From positions 12,821,464 to 12,885,463 of the forward strand of contig NC_089729.1 in NCBI RefSeq assembly GCF_035083965.1: DNA of 64,000 bases, in the 5' to 3' direction. The position numbers were made by a program, and so were the translations under genes. The stretch is from Branchiostoma lanceolatum. Taxonomy: Eukaryota > Chordata > Leptocardii > Amphioxiformes > Branchiostomatidae. The notes below the pieces were generated by a model that saw only the letters and a list, made by a program, of their open reading frames with translations, was not told the DNA's origin and made no database searches. This document shows positions 1 through 23,825 of the stretch, in pieces (within the stretch, counting starts at the first letter, position 1; each line of letters opens with the position of its first letter).

Positions 1-99
1 TCCAGAAATGGATACATATGATGCTTAATTTTGCTTGAAATTGTTTGACAAAGCCATGTGTGTAGTAACTACAATGTACATGCATAAGGGCTAGCCTAC

Positions 100-3000
100 C
101 TTTCTTGTGCAGCAATGGTTGGATCTGCTCTTGACCCCTGACCCCACTGAGTGGCTGGAGTACCCCAGTGGTCAGGTCGTCCACTACGGCCTTGCCCGTC
201 TCGAAGCCGTCTGTCATTGTGGTCAGAATGACCCCTGTGGGACCCCGCCTTACCCAACCGCTGCAGTACAGACCTGGAGGAAAAGCACACTTGTTGAAAT
301 CTACTTTACCTTCTTGCTGACGAGGGTGTGTTTAGTTACCAGATTTGTATAACATGTAGTTGTGGAGCAGGAAGATAGTTAAGTTGGTGTCTGTACTTAG
401 TATATGTGTTTCTGTCTGTGCGTGTGTAATGTGGCATCGCATATTCAACTAAACTGATGCTACATTGTACATTGAACATGTACATGTATGTACCCTTTTG
501 CAAAGTATCTTAACTTCTCAAGAACAGAGTTAAGGACCAAGGAAAGCAAGGAGTCTGTAAATATTTAGATTTAACCAAGGAGTGTGTAAATATAAAGATA
601 TTCACTTAAAAGACAGAACTTTTCAACTTTGATTTATGCCACTTTAGATCAATGGACTGGCTTTGAAATTTAGGATTTTAAAGTTCCCAGCATCCCAATC
701 AGGGTCTCTGTTGACAGGCTCCGATCAGGATCTCTACTGGTAGAATTGGGGATTCTGCCAGATCACAAAGTATTCACTATCTTAAACCCTGCATATGGTA
801 CAGAATCTCTTCTCTGAATCTTCTTTCTTCTTTCATGTCAATCTTCTAGTGTAGCATTTTTTTCCCTAAATTCCGAAAACCAAATCAAACTGCCCTGGCC
901 TGAGAAACCTGCGTCAAAAATGTACATCTAATTTACCTTTGCACCCTGTGACTCTGCCGGCTGTATTTGGAATGATGCCCTTCTGTGAGTCAAAGGGGAC
1001 TGTATCGTCTATCGGTACGCTCTTGTAACCAATACTTCTGAGGACCAGTCCACACGACAGAACTTCTGTCTCGCCGGTGGGAATGGCGCGAGCTGAACTG
1101 TCTGAACCCTGGGAGACAGAATAGACAAGTTCACACTTTTGTTGACTAGTACTGCAAAAGCTGGTTGCGTCAATTAAGGAGCTTATTTTTATCTGTAAAA
1201 TTAATAAGTATATCAGCAAAATTGCGAAGTATAAGAAAAGATTGCTAAGTATACCTCAGCACCCCTGACTCTGAAGATATAGACTTCTGAGACAGACAAT
1301 GATATGTATATTATATAAGCGAATACAACATGGTGTACTCCATATCACCCACGGTACCAGTCCGAACCGCGGATGTGGTATACACTGTGTGATGACAACC
1401 AACCAGGTAACCTACCTCTGGGTTCTGGACCCAACACCTTAACTGTTATGCCAACACAACACATCAAACATATAGATTACAGTAAGTATAAATCATTTCA
1501 TACATATAGGATTGTTGCACAATTTGGTGCTTTACACCATAACGTACCTCTAGTTTGTTCATCCCTAGCCGAATCCCTGATACTCTACTTCCATCTTCAG
1601 TGGGTAGAATTTCTAAGGGACTTCTTAAAAACTTCAGCCCCCATTCCTTAGTGGCCTGGGATAGCCTCTGTGTCTCCTGTGCAGTTGCGCCCCCTGTCTG
1701 TGCTGTCTTGATCAGCAGCTCTGTCAGCCTTTTTCTGGGCCTCTGCAAAGCTGTTGAAATAATCAGATGATTTCATATTGGTCATGATATGATCCTACAT
1801 TCAAATGTCAAACACCACAGATGACTATGCATGATCATAACAATTTGATATACATGTATTATACAATTGTATTGATGAATTAAAAGAGCATGTTATTGAT
1901 TAAATTTAAGTTTCTGATATAAAAAGACTATTCAAATCACACCATGAAGTGATGAACATGGGTTTGCAGAAATGACAGAATGAAATGTAGGGTTTTGGAG
2001 AACCCTGAATGCATTCAATTTGGTAAACAATTCATGATATACTGTAAAATCTGTTATTTTCATGATATCTTGAAATTCAAGTTTGTGGTTAAGACCGTTC
2101 CTTTCTACAGTAGTATTACATTGAAAACATCACTGCAAACATTTCTAATTTGGACAATGAAGGAACAAAAAACAGGGGTTACCCACATTTTACTTTGTCC
2201 TGAAGTCCGGCAAAGTCGGCAGGATTTAACACTGACCGACAGTCGGGAAGTTTGGTCATCTCACGGAGCTCTTTTATAGTAAAGGCAGTCTGTAAGACAG
2301 GAAATAAAACTGGGACTTAATCGTTTAAAAAAATCTGATCAGATAAAAATTGAACACTTATCTCAACAAATTACCTCCAACTTATATTAACATGCATTGA
2401 AGTTCATGGTGATCTAATTTCGCAGTAGGGAGAAACTGAGGTGTTCGCAGTGGTTTTTAATTCATGGTTAAAACAAAGTGGTACATGTAGGCGGGCAGTA
2501 GACAGAATGAGCATTTTCGCGGTGGTTTTAAGTTTGCAGTCAAGATGCTAACGCGTTAACCACAAACATTAAACCATTGCGAACTTAGATACATTTTACA
2601 GTATCAAAAATACACAAAAATGGGACAAAAACTTTAAACATCCTCTGATTTCTTTGCAAATTCGGACAAAGCTGTTTCCTAAAAGCCTAGCTAAAAGAGT
2701 AGTGCCTTGGGGCAAAAATACCATCACAATGGAACATTGTTACATACTAAGTGTTTAAAACCATACTGATTTAAAAGGATATACAACATAATGTCAGTGG
2801 CACAACAGCGTGATATCCTCTCCGACAGCTTGTCAATCAATCAATAAGATGACAGCTAATGCTTCAAGCCGTCCTTTGATCAGATGAAATGTAGCGATTT
2901 TCTATGGTTGCGGCTCATCACTGATTGGTTGTGGCTGAAGCACACTAGGGCAGACCCTATACTCTTGTGTGATGGATACTCAAACAAAAACTTGGTTGAA

Positions 3001-6000
3001 AGAAATGCCGACAGCCCTAACCGTCTACACGAAACTGTATAAGAAAACAAAAAGAGTCCACACTGTCACATGTACTGAGAGAAGACAACAGATCTAGAGG
3101 GGAACAGATTCAGTTTCTTTTTTAATCAGCTGACATGTTTCAGAGCGTGCTATGGTCCTAACATATTACTTACTTGCATAGGTCCTCTTCTGCCGACAAT
3201 ATAGACAGTTTTCACCTGGCTGTTTTCCAAAGCTGCTGCTGCATGGTCCGTGATGTCTGTTTTCTATATATGGGGGAAAGGGAAGAAGTCATTCGTCCAT
3301 GTACACTGTCTTGATATGTGTACAGGTACCCAGTACCCGTACAGTATTGCAAAAAACATTCAGGTACAAGTCCAAAATACTGGAACATCAATGTACCAGT
3401 ACTGTGCCTGAATAGACTTGCATTCAAGTCAATAACTTTTTAACTTACCTTATTATTACCAAAAACATGATGTGCTTAACACAAAAATGAAAATTTAACA
3501 ATGGAAACATTGTATGGGACCAGTGTTGAATTCAGAACCATCTGAAATCCTCTCAAAAGTATGAGTTCTCTGCATAAGGGATGTACCTGTACCTGATGTT
3601 ATGTATATGTACACACATCTTTAAGGTAAACTGTCTCCAACAAAATAAATTATTAATTCTCTCTAGTGAATTGAAAATATCATATAGCTAATTTTTCTGT
3701 CATCTTAGCAAACTCATACTCACTACTTTGTATCATTCAACATCATTCTACTATGATCTTCATATTACTATAATATCAGAAACTCAAATTAAGATGAAAA
3801 GATGGCCTTAAATTTTTGTTGCTGTTTACATCAAGATTCAGTCAAATTATGAAATGACGGACAAAAGAGAGAACCCTGTTGTGTACTAAGTCTTACCTTG
3901 ATAATGCTGAGTGGTGTCAGTAATATCCTGGCCACATCTAACGCCACATTCCCCTGTCCTAGCACTACTGCTGTATCTGTGTCCAACATGGGGGCTAGCT
4001 ACGTACCATGGAAGAAGGAAACATTTACATTTACATGTAGGTTAATGTCTTTGTCAGTCAGCAGGTTGCAGGTTGTTCCCTGGCCAGTCATACTAAAAAA
4101 AAAGGTACATATACTGCTTTTTCTGTGTAGCATTTTTTTGTCTATGATAGTATGAGAAAGAGTATGGGAGTTGAAAAAAACCCACCACTGCCAGTGAATT
4201 AGCCCCCTGCTGTAGTGACTGCACGACATAGATTAATACAACACTCATGAAAGACAACTGCCAAAGTTACTATCATTCTCTAGTTTTCTTCCTACTGCTC
4301 ATTTACAAGATGACATCTTGTTTCACTAAGAAATGTTCAAAACCCAGGGAAATAAATTAGTGTTGCCATAGGGTGAAGAGTTTGGTTGTGTATTTTGGTT
4401 AAGTTTATGTTATGGTTTTAATTGAGCTGAAAACTTTTCCATGTGAAAGTGGACTTACATGTTTGTCCTCTGGAAGACCGTTATACCAGCCAACGAACGA
4501 CCTTGCTGAGTACACACCAGGTAGATCCTGTCCAGACATACAGATTATATCAACATGATTTCACACACAATGACATGCATTATAATATACATATATCATT
4601 ATTTGAGAATGCATTGGCTAATTGCACGAGAACATACAGAATATATTGAGGTGAAAAACACACCCTTTTACCATTGTTTAACATACTGTCTAGAATCTTT
4701 TGAATCATTTCAACTTTTACATGATCCAAATTCTCTAGTAGGATTTTTCCATTTTAACAATACATCTTTAAGCTTGGAAATAAGGTTACGTTAAGTTATC
4801 TCTAGATGATATGGAAAATAAAGTCCTTGTTGCTTGATTAAGCTATGGATAAGACTTGAAAAAAACCTTTTAGGCATTAGAATTGGATGACACTGACCTC
4901 TCCTGGTATTCCAAACTCCTTGTCTGCATCAGCTCCATATGACTGGAACAAAAAATGCCAGTAATAGTACATTATTTACTCAAGATTATAAATAAGGTAG
5001 CTTCTGACTCAAAGTTGAATTACAAATTAGTAAAATAAGGTAGCTTTATGTCTTTGAAAATCTCAACAGCATGATGTTTCCAAGAGCTGCACAAGTCTTT
5101 CCTCGGCTCTTAAAAAGTGCAAAAATCTTAGCCGGTGTACTTTCAAAACTTTTCGAAAACTCGACTTGACTTTTTACCTTACAGCCATTTCATTCTTATC
5201 TAATTATACAGGGAAAAATACACTTGGGCAACAAGCCTATTTTTCATGTATCCCTGATACTAAAATCTATTCCAATTACAACCATACTCCATATAGCCAG
5301 TTTTCCATACAAGTATATCAAACAGTTCAACAAAGAGTTGTGTATGGACTGTCCTATTTCTTTCCAGGGGTCAATGTGGTCAAGATTTCTGACCAATATA
5401 TCCACAAACACTGCTACACTCTGAATTGCGTGATTCAGAAAAAAACAACACATACCATGATGACGGCATCATAAGCCTGTCTTAACTCCGCCACTGTCAC
5501 ATCCCTGCCGACTGTTACATTCCCCAGAAAAGAACACCTGTCATTGGCTGCTGTGTTGGTAAAGGTGTTGATCACATTCTGTAAAAAACGACGAAAGAAC
5601 GTTTTGGACGTGTGAAACGAAGTTGAGAGATCATCTGGTGTCGCAGGCATATACTGTAAATGTATTCAACTTTGGGTAGTTTTTATTTCACGGTAGGGAG
5701 AAAATGGAGTGTTTGCAGTGGTTTCAAGTTCGCATTTGAAACAATAGTAGTGCTCATACAGTCATCGGTGGGCAAAAGTTTTGCGGTGGTTTTAAGTTTG
5801 CACTGAAAGTTCACCGCGTAAACCGCAAACATTTCTGCATTTACAGTATATGAAACAACCGTGCCTAGCCGGGCTCTCTCTCTCTCCCGGGCTCAAAAAC
5901 CTCTGCCATCTGGATCAATATGATATGGCAAAGCAGCGAGTCTATTTCTGCTTGTGCCAAAAGCAGAAATGGCAAATAGTACATGAATACATTAATTTCC

Positions 6001-7013
6001 AAGCAGATGTTGCAACCCTTGAGAAGCCAGGTAGTAAGAAACTTTTACAGTCTTTCAACCCAACATCTACTCTGAGATAACATGCATGTACATGTATAAG
6101 GGATATTGTAGCTTACCTTGACTTCAGGATGATCTGGTGCCACACCAAACCTCACTAAACCAAATGGTACCGGTAACTTTTCATAGATGTCAACTCTGGC
6201 TGTCTTGTGGTTCTGCAAGTTGACCAAAATAAAGAGTTACCTTTGACATGTATGAAAAAAAAAAGATCTTTCAATATCTTTGAAAGTGTTGAAATAAAGA
6301 TAATAAGACTTCGCTACAAAGCTGTCACACACTGACAAAAAAGTTTCAGACCCCCCCCCCTGAAATTACGAAATGGAACAGTCTTTTAGGTGACCTACTT
6401 TCAGAATGTGTTGGGCAGTGTAGAAACCGGCAGGGCCGCTTCCAACGATACACACGTGTGGACCAGGTGTGGAGGTTTGGCAGAACCACCTGCGCTGACT
6501 AGGTGTGGAGGTTTGGCAGAGCCACCTGCTAGGGCCAGGTGTGGAGGTGCGGCTGAGCCACCTGCCAGGACCAGGTGCAGAGGTATTGCAGAACCACCTC
6601 TGAGAAGACCTGAATACTGTCTCACACAAGTGTTTCTTGGTATGGAATTGCACCGCAGCAGTTTTACCTGTAAACACAAAACAAATGTCCAAATATTGTG
6701 AAAACAATCAACTGCATTCTCCTTTACCGAATGTTTTAAGTGGGTGTGGCAACAACTAAAATATTATCATTACCATTTCATAAAAAAAAGTTCGAAATTC
6801 ATATTAGATCTACAACATATATCCGGGATTTTAGCAATAGCATACGCATGAACACTTTAACACCAACAAACGATCCGAAGCCTCAAGGTGGGTTCAGCAG
6901 TAATGAAGATGATGATGATGACGATGAAGTTCGGACTCCTAAATACCTGAGATTCTGAATAAAACGCCTGTCAATGCCAGTCTACCGGCGACATAGCCTG
7001 TCTTGGCGTCCAT
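100..7013 (-). CDS. FDXR: NADPH:adrenodoxin (ferredoxin) oxidoreductase, mitochondrial; 3' end lies outside the window
   Basis: Twelve coding exons on the minus strand join in frame: 7013-6947, 6667-6399, 6212-6117, 5578-5456, 4942-4898, 4527-4459, 3998-3897, 3263-3174, 2289-2187, 1750-1548, 1108-937 and 273-100. They give about 504 residues; the last ~40-50 should lie left of position 1. All introns are GT-AG (one donor is GTGGGT at 2186-2181) and phases agree throughout. The product is the FAD flavoprotein that passes electrons from NADPH to ferredoxin for mitochondrial P450s and Fe-S cluster assembly. Seen: a basic N-terminus fitting a mitochondrial presequence (residues 1-~45), FAD-binding GSGPAG at ~98-103, the family stretch [22 protein letters not shown]-binding [11 protein letters not shown] at ~237-247, VGRRGP, IGYKS and the C-terminal [13 protein letters not shown]. 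The start is the ATG at 7013, which leads straight into the presequence. Odd feature: exon 2 contains a four-copy coding minisatellite (separate entry). Identity is secure by family motifs and co-linearity with the vertebrate protein as I recall it. Confidence 0.96.
2400..2603. mobile_element. MITE copy, 'TACTGTAAATG' family (intron of FDXR)
   Basis: About 200 bp sharing an ordered set of words with the copy at 5651-5849 (GTAGGGAGAAA, GCGGTGGTTTTAAGTTTGCA, CCGCAAACAT-like) and ending in a TTTTACAGTATC terminus. The left terminus is degraded, so the start is approximate. No coding capacity. Confidence 0.6.
5651..5849. mobile_element. MITE with short terminal inverted repeats, 'TACTGTAAATG' family (intron of FDXR)
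   Basis: A 199-bp element bounded by ATACTGTAAATG at the left and CATTTACAGTAT at the right, which are inverted copies. The inside contains alternating GCAGTGGTTT and CCGCAAAC words, themselves partly complementary. A related copy is at 2400-2603, and a decayed one appears to span ~25760-26176 in an eL42 intron, ending GCATTTACAGTATT. Too small to encode a transposase, so non-autonomous. Confidence 0.75.
6463..6606 (-). repeat. 36-bp coding minisatellite in FDXR exon 2 (4 copies)
   Basis: Four consecutive units of exactly 36 bp begin at about 6463, 6499, 6535 and 6571 (plus strand units start CCAGGTGTGGAGG or a close variant). On the coding strand each unit gives 12 residues such as [24 protein letters not shown] and [12 protein letters not shown]. 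The array sits between the presequence and the FAD-binding GSGPAG motif. Because 36 is divisible by three, copy-number change would keep the frame. Confidence 0.9.
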
Positions 7014-7165
7014 CTTCCTTGGAATCTTCGTGTGAGGAAACCCTTGGAATGTCTAGGTTCCTTATCTTAGGTATGCCAAGGTTTAATACGTTCTAACAGC
7101 AGCAACACCGAATGTCACAAGCATGCACAAGCTTTCCAATCAGCTGTTTGGGTACACATGTAAAA

Positions 7166-7250
7166 ACGTCACTGAAAGCGAGGACAAATGACGTCACTAA
7201 AAGAGTGGAAAAAAATGACGTCATCAAAACAGTGGAAAAATTACGTCACC
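7166..7250. promoter_or_regulatory. Tandem array of four CRE/ATF-like sites
   Basis: ACGTCA cores occur at about 7166, 7191, 7218 and 7243, 25-27 bp apart. Two are full TGACGTCA palindromes (7189-7196 and 7216-7223). The spacer AAAAGAGTGGAAAAA / AAAACAGTGGAAAAA also repeats, so this is a ~26-bp minisatellite carrying one CREB/ATF site per unit. It lies 150-240 bp upstream of the FDXR start codon. Confidence 0.7.
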
Positions 7251-7271
7251 AAATCTGTGCTCCACATAAAT

Positions 7272-7289
7272 TTCCCACAATCCCATGCG
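7272..7289 (+). promoter_or_regulatory. ZNF143/STAF-like binding site
   Basis: TTCCCACAATCCCATGCG resembles the vertebrate ZNF143 (STAF) consensus, which has CCCACAATGCATTGCG at its core, with a few mismatches. ZNF143 sites are common in bidirectional housekeeping promoters, which suits this position between FDXR and GTPBP1. Identification is by motif only. Confidence 0.45.
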
Positions 7290-8181
7290 AATTAGTCTTG
7301 ATAACTACAAAACGCAAATTAAAACCACTTCGTTCTTGGTCTACGATTTTCTTAAAGATGGGTAATAGATAATATATATAGATGATATATATTGTATTGT
7401 TATAATATAAGTTATATCTAGGTCTTATTTCGGCTATATTGCGTTTATAAAGGTGTAGCTTTGAATATTTTTGCGTACGCGTGCGTTCGTACTTGTAAAG
7501 TGATGACACTGCAGCGATTGCAGATGCAACCGGACCTCGTTTTGTTGTGCTTGGTGTTGTAATAACTTCGTAAATAACGTAAACAATCGTCTCCCACGGT
7601 CACTTCAGCTACCCAGACGACTTTCAAGCAGTTGCATCAGCTCTCGGAGCCATTTATAATGCAGGGTTTCCCACTTCTTGTGCAATAAGGAGCTATGAAT
7701 CTTTGCGAGGTTTCTGAGCAGACGGTTTGTTGTGCCACCATGTTACGAACATTAATGCACCTAATCAATACATACAGGTTACTGTCTATAGCATGTTGAG
7801 GTGCTTCTAGTCGTATGTTTGTCGCGCTGAAGTCGTGTTTTAATCGTGGAACCTGCTGCTTTTGTGCTTGCGTGTATTGGGAGCTTTCCACAAGGATCCA
7901 CACACACCGAAAACTCAGCTGTTGGACCCCTGGATCTTTGATGATTCCACAACAACTGTCGTTATAAAATCGACTTATCTAGTCTTAAGAACAACTGCAA
8001 GCGAAGAACTCTCTACAAGAACTTCAGCAAGGAACTATCGACTTGATCGAGGAAAAAAACAGGAAGTCCCAGATCTTTGGGTACCTTGCCATCTGCTAGT
8101 TAATCGGTTATCAATTCATCTGGACCCTGAAACCCATAAAACAATAGGTTGGTAAGTAAACAAGGTTAGGTTGAAAAAAAG

Positions 8182-20612
<12,431 letters not shown>

Positions 20613-22996
20613 GTGGTCCCCAGCACTTTTGTATGTTAGTGTAGTGAGTTAGGGGTGTAAGATCTTTTATTTGCCTGTCAACTTGGTTTGCTACTTCTCA
20701 AAGTCCTTGCATTGAATGCTACTCAAAACCAACGTCAAAGCTGCAGAATTAATACACATTGAATGAAATAATGTTACATCTTTTCAAATGTGGTACCTGC
20801 CATGTCTAATGCATGACTGTAGGAGCTTAAGTGTTGGTCAAGCTTGCTACAATAGCAGCTTAAAGTTTGGGTTATACCCAATGTACCATCAATTTCATCC
20901 TTACAATAGGGCCTAGACATTGTTGTTCGTGATATAGGGGAGGGGGTTCCTGTAGTAGTGTAGTAGCTCTTAGCAAAAGTAGTTCAAAAGTAGAAAACCT
21001 GTCCAAGTTTAGAAATGATATTCTTAGGCTCTAGATGTGGTTAGAATGTAGTTCTGAAAATGTGTCCTAGCCGGTGATTGAGGGATTCAAACAGTGGCCC
21101 TGATTGGACCAGATCACTGATTAGATCTAGTGCATGAAAGGAGTCCAGCTTAGTGAGTAGGGAAGTAGGTATGTGTAAGTGTGTCCATTTTATAATTTTA
21201 GGTTGCGTAGAACTCTGCATTTGAAATCTTAAACTGAAACAAGAGACAAACGTTCCCTACGCTTGTTTTTGATTTTTAAAAGAAATGTTGCAAAAAGGTA
21301 ATAGAGTCATCAAAGGTATCCAAAATGCTGAAACAGTGTCATCAGAATCTTTGCAATGACAGTTATCAACGAGTTACGACAGAAAATTGAAGATATACAT
21401 GTACTTGGATCCAGGACAATCTTGGATTTACAAAATCTACAAAATTCAGCTTTCTTGTGACAGAAAAGGATTTTGTAGACCCTTGTCAAATCCATGAAAA
21501 TTACAACGGAAATATCATACAGTATGTGACAATGACTTAATAACATTGTCACAAAGTTATTGTTTTGAAATTGAGATTGCATAAACAGTGGATGACAGTT
21601 GTTATATCACATTGTCACATTGCATTATCGCTAAAAATAAAAATACATTTTGATAGTTGTCACAATCTAGTCCACTGCAAAATTCACTCATTCTCAGAAA
21701 TGCCATCCAGTAATCATTTCTTTTTCAATCATGATAGTCGAAACTGCTATTGTATTTCCTTCTTATGTTGCATAGTACATGTAACTACCAAAAAGCAAAA
21801 TACATGTAGCCTTCCATAATGTGCTAAGTGATTGTGGGTATTGTTACAATGTACAAAGTTTGACCTTAAAAACTTGATAGCATTTTTACACAATCATTTA
21901 GATTCATGAAGTAAAACCATGGAAATGACTAGAAATCCATACATACCAGAAAACCGAACAAAGGGAAAGCCAACCCTTTAGAAGAACAATATTTGTTTTT
22001 TGGTGACACACAATACTATCTATGTGCTGGTGAACATGAATGCATGCATTACTATGGTTTGGTCAGCATTAATAGTATTGTATCAATGAAGACTACAGGT
22101 AGAATACAACTCTTGAAAATCCTTCCATTGTCCAAATTATGTCCGTGTTTTTGCCATTTTTACATCAGACTTTGTTTTTATGACACAAGAATTGTATATC
22201 ATTTCAAGGGCTAATTTTGTCAGCTTTTTCTCAGTATTTTTCTGATTGTCTGCAGAAAAATTACCAGAGGGATGGAAAAATACCAGAAATATCACGCCGA
22301 TTTCTTAAATATGTCGAAATTTTCAGATTGGTCGATGAAGGTTAGGCGTCCAGGTACTAGTAATAAGGTACGCCAAGAAACAGTTACTGAAGCAAATGGA
22401 TTTTCCAGAATCATATCCAGTTGCTTGAGTAACTGTTTTTTTGGCGAATTTTAAAATTGGTTTATGATGTTTTCAATTGCTTTCGTTTTCACGTTTGATG
22501 ATGTGAACTCCATTGTGATGTGTGATTTACATGCCGTGTAACTGTAACATATATGCAAATGAGAGTATGACACGTGTATAAGCCAAATGTCATAACGGTT
22601 ACCTGTTTGAAATCCCTGTCATCTTATGTACATTTACACGTCTTTCTCATACCAGTAGTTGTTCTGAAAAGTAAAGTGGGTTTTAAATGTGTGCTTTGTG
22701 TGTGTCTTCCTCTTTCTTTGGTTGCATCATACAAGACCCCAAACAGTTGTATGCTACAGAAGCCACACACCCCCTCACATACACATGCAAACAAACATAC
22801 ACACATTTGATTGAATGATACTATCATTATGGAAGATCATCACAAATGTTGTATTTTGTGGTGTCCTTGGCACTTCTATCACTAGTTTGTATAACACAAA
22901 CTCCAGCTGTCCAGTCCTGTAATGGTCCCTTCTAGGGGCTGACTGGTTACGGAGCGGCTGCTACATGTATAAGCGTGATTAAATTCTATCACAACA
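20613..22996. other. Intergenic: GTPBP1 3' flank
   Basis: No gene seen. An AATAAA at 21636-21641 could serve GTPBP1, implying a ~1 kb 3'UTR, but this is weak because other AT-rich words surround it. Open frames here are under 100 codons and lack recognisable motifs. Confidence 0.4.
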
Positions 22997-23400
22997 TACA
23001 AGGGGTGATAAGTCCTCGGCCTCACCCAGAAATAAGGTACACAACTTAGATATCGGGAAATAATCTTAAACTATAAGGCTTTCATGAATGTCTGCCAAAA
23101 TTCAAATCATTGTGATCATTACTTTGGAGGCGACGCCCAGTAATGTTAAGTGAAGTAGAAGGATAAAAACATGAACAATTGAGCTGCGACCTGAGGTGTG
23201 CGGGCCAACGTGCTTTACTGAAAGTCAGATATCCGCTTCTTTTTAGTTGAAATAAGAAGGAAACATTTTGACAATGTCTTCGAAGATTTGATGCCGATTC
23301 ATGGCATTCATAGCATCAGGAGCTTGACTCACTCAGCTCTGATCACAGTTCAACCTGTTTTTTCTCGCCACTTACCTACTGAAGTGTGGGTGTAAGAACA
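22997..23400. mobile_element. Mariner-type MITE, truncated at its right end
   Basis: Left end TACAAGGGGTGATAAGTCCT then CGGCCTCACCCAGAAATAAGG matches the complete copy at 47846-48333. Internal words match too (CGATTCATGG, AGCTCTGATCACAG, TCTCGCCACTTACCTACT). The right terminal inverted repeat is absent; similarity stops near 23390. Confidence 0.7.
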
Positions 23401-23797
23401 GTGCTAGCTGGCGCCATGAGATCAAGGTGTGACGTCTTCCAAACGAGATTGGACTAGCCTAAAAATCAGTTGTTGCTGCTCTTGAATACTCATTCTTTGT
23501 AGCCGACACCATTTCCGAATGTTTTTTATGTATTTATATTATGGGAAGTGCCTCGAAAACAGCACTAAACGCATATTTCTCTAACGTCATGCGCTTCTTC
23601 GAAATCATACGATCGTAATACAAATGTACCGTAAAGAAAATGCCACCGTTCATGAGGCGTGGCCAAAAAACTTCATACCAGACCAAGTCATGGAGCGAAT
23701 AATGACCAAGTGCTGTGAACCAGCGACACCTGACGATTTTTCTCATAACTGCAGTAAAAAGAATCACGTGGCCACTACTGTGCGCCTGCGTGATACC

Positions 23798-23808
23798 GCC
23801 TCTCTCGT
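23798..23808 (+). promoter_or_regulatory. 5' TOP-like pyrimidine tract of the eL42 gene
   Basis: GCCTCTCTCG, about 20 bases before the ATG, resembles the terminal oligopyrimidine start used by ribosomal protein mRNAs. A CACGTG E-box is ~30 bp upstream (23765-23770). The transcription start is inferred from the motif. Confidence 0.45.
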
Positions 23809-23825
23809 CGGACATCTTCGCCAAG

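Larger units (their letters stand above)
7014..8181. promoter_or_regulatory. Shared FDXR/GTPBP1 head-to-head intergenic region (probable bidirectional promoter)
   Basis: The two start codons diverge and are 1168 bp apart. This interval holds the CRE-like array (7166-7250), the ZNF143-like site (7272-7289) and an AT-rich stretch at ~7360-7420. A donor-like GGTTG|GTAAGT lies at ~8150, only ~30 bp before the GTPBP1 ATG, so an alternative noncoding first exon is possible. Transcription starts cannot be placed from sequence alone. No convincing ORF lies here; the 60-97 codon open stretches have no recognisable motif. Confidence 0.6.

Noticed and set aside
107..352. 81-codon plus-strand ORF
   Set aside because: It is the antisense of the FDXR exon 273-100, whose minus-strand frame matches the family.
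6366..6707. Extended minus-strand ORF of 113 codons and its plus-strand counterpart
   Set aside because: The real exon is 6667-6399; the extra ends read through the acceptor and donor. Periodic open frames on both strands come from the 36-bp repeat.
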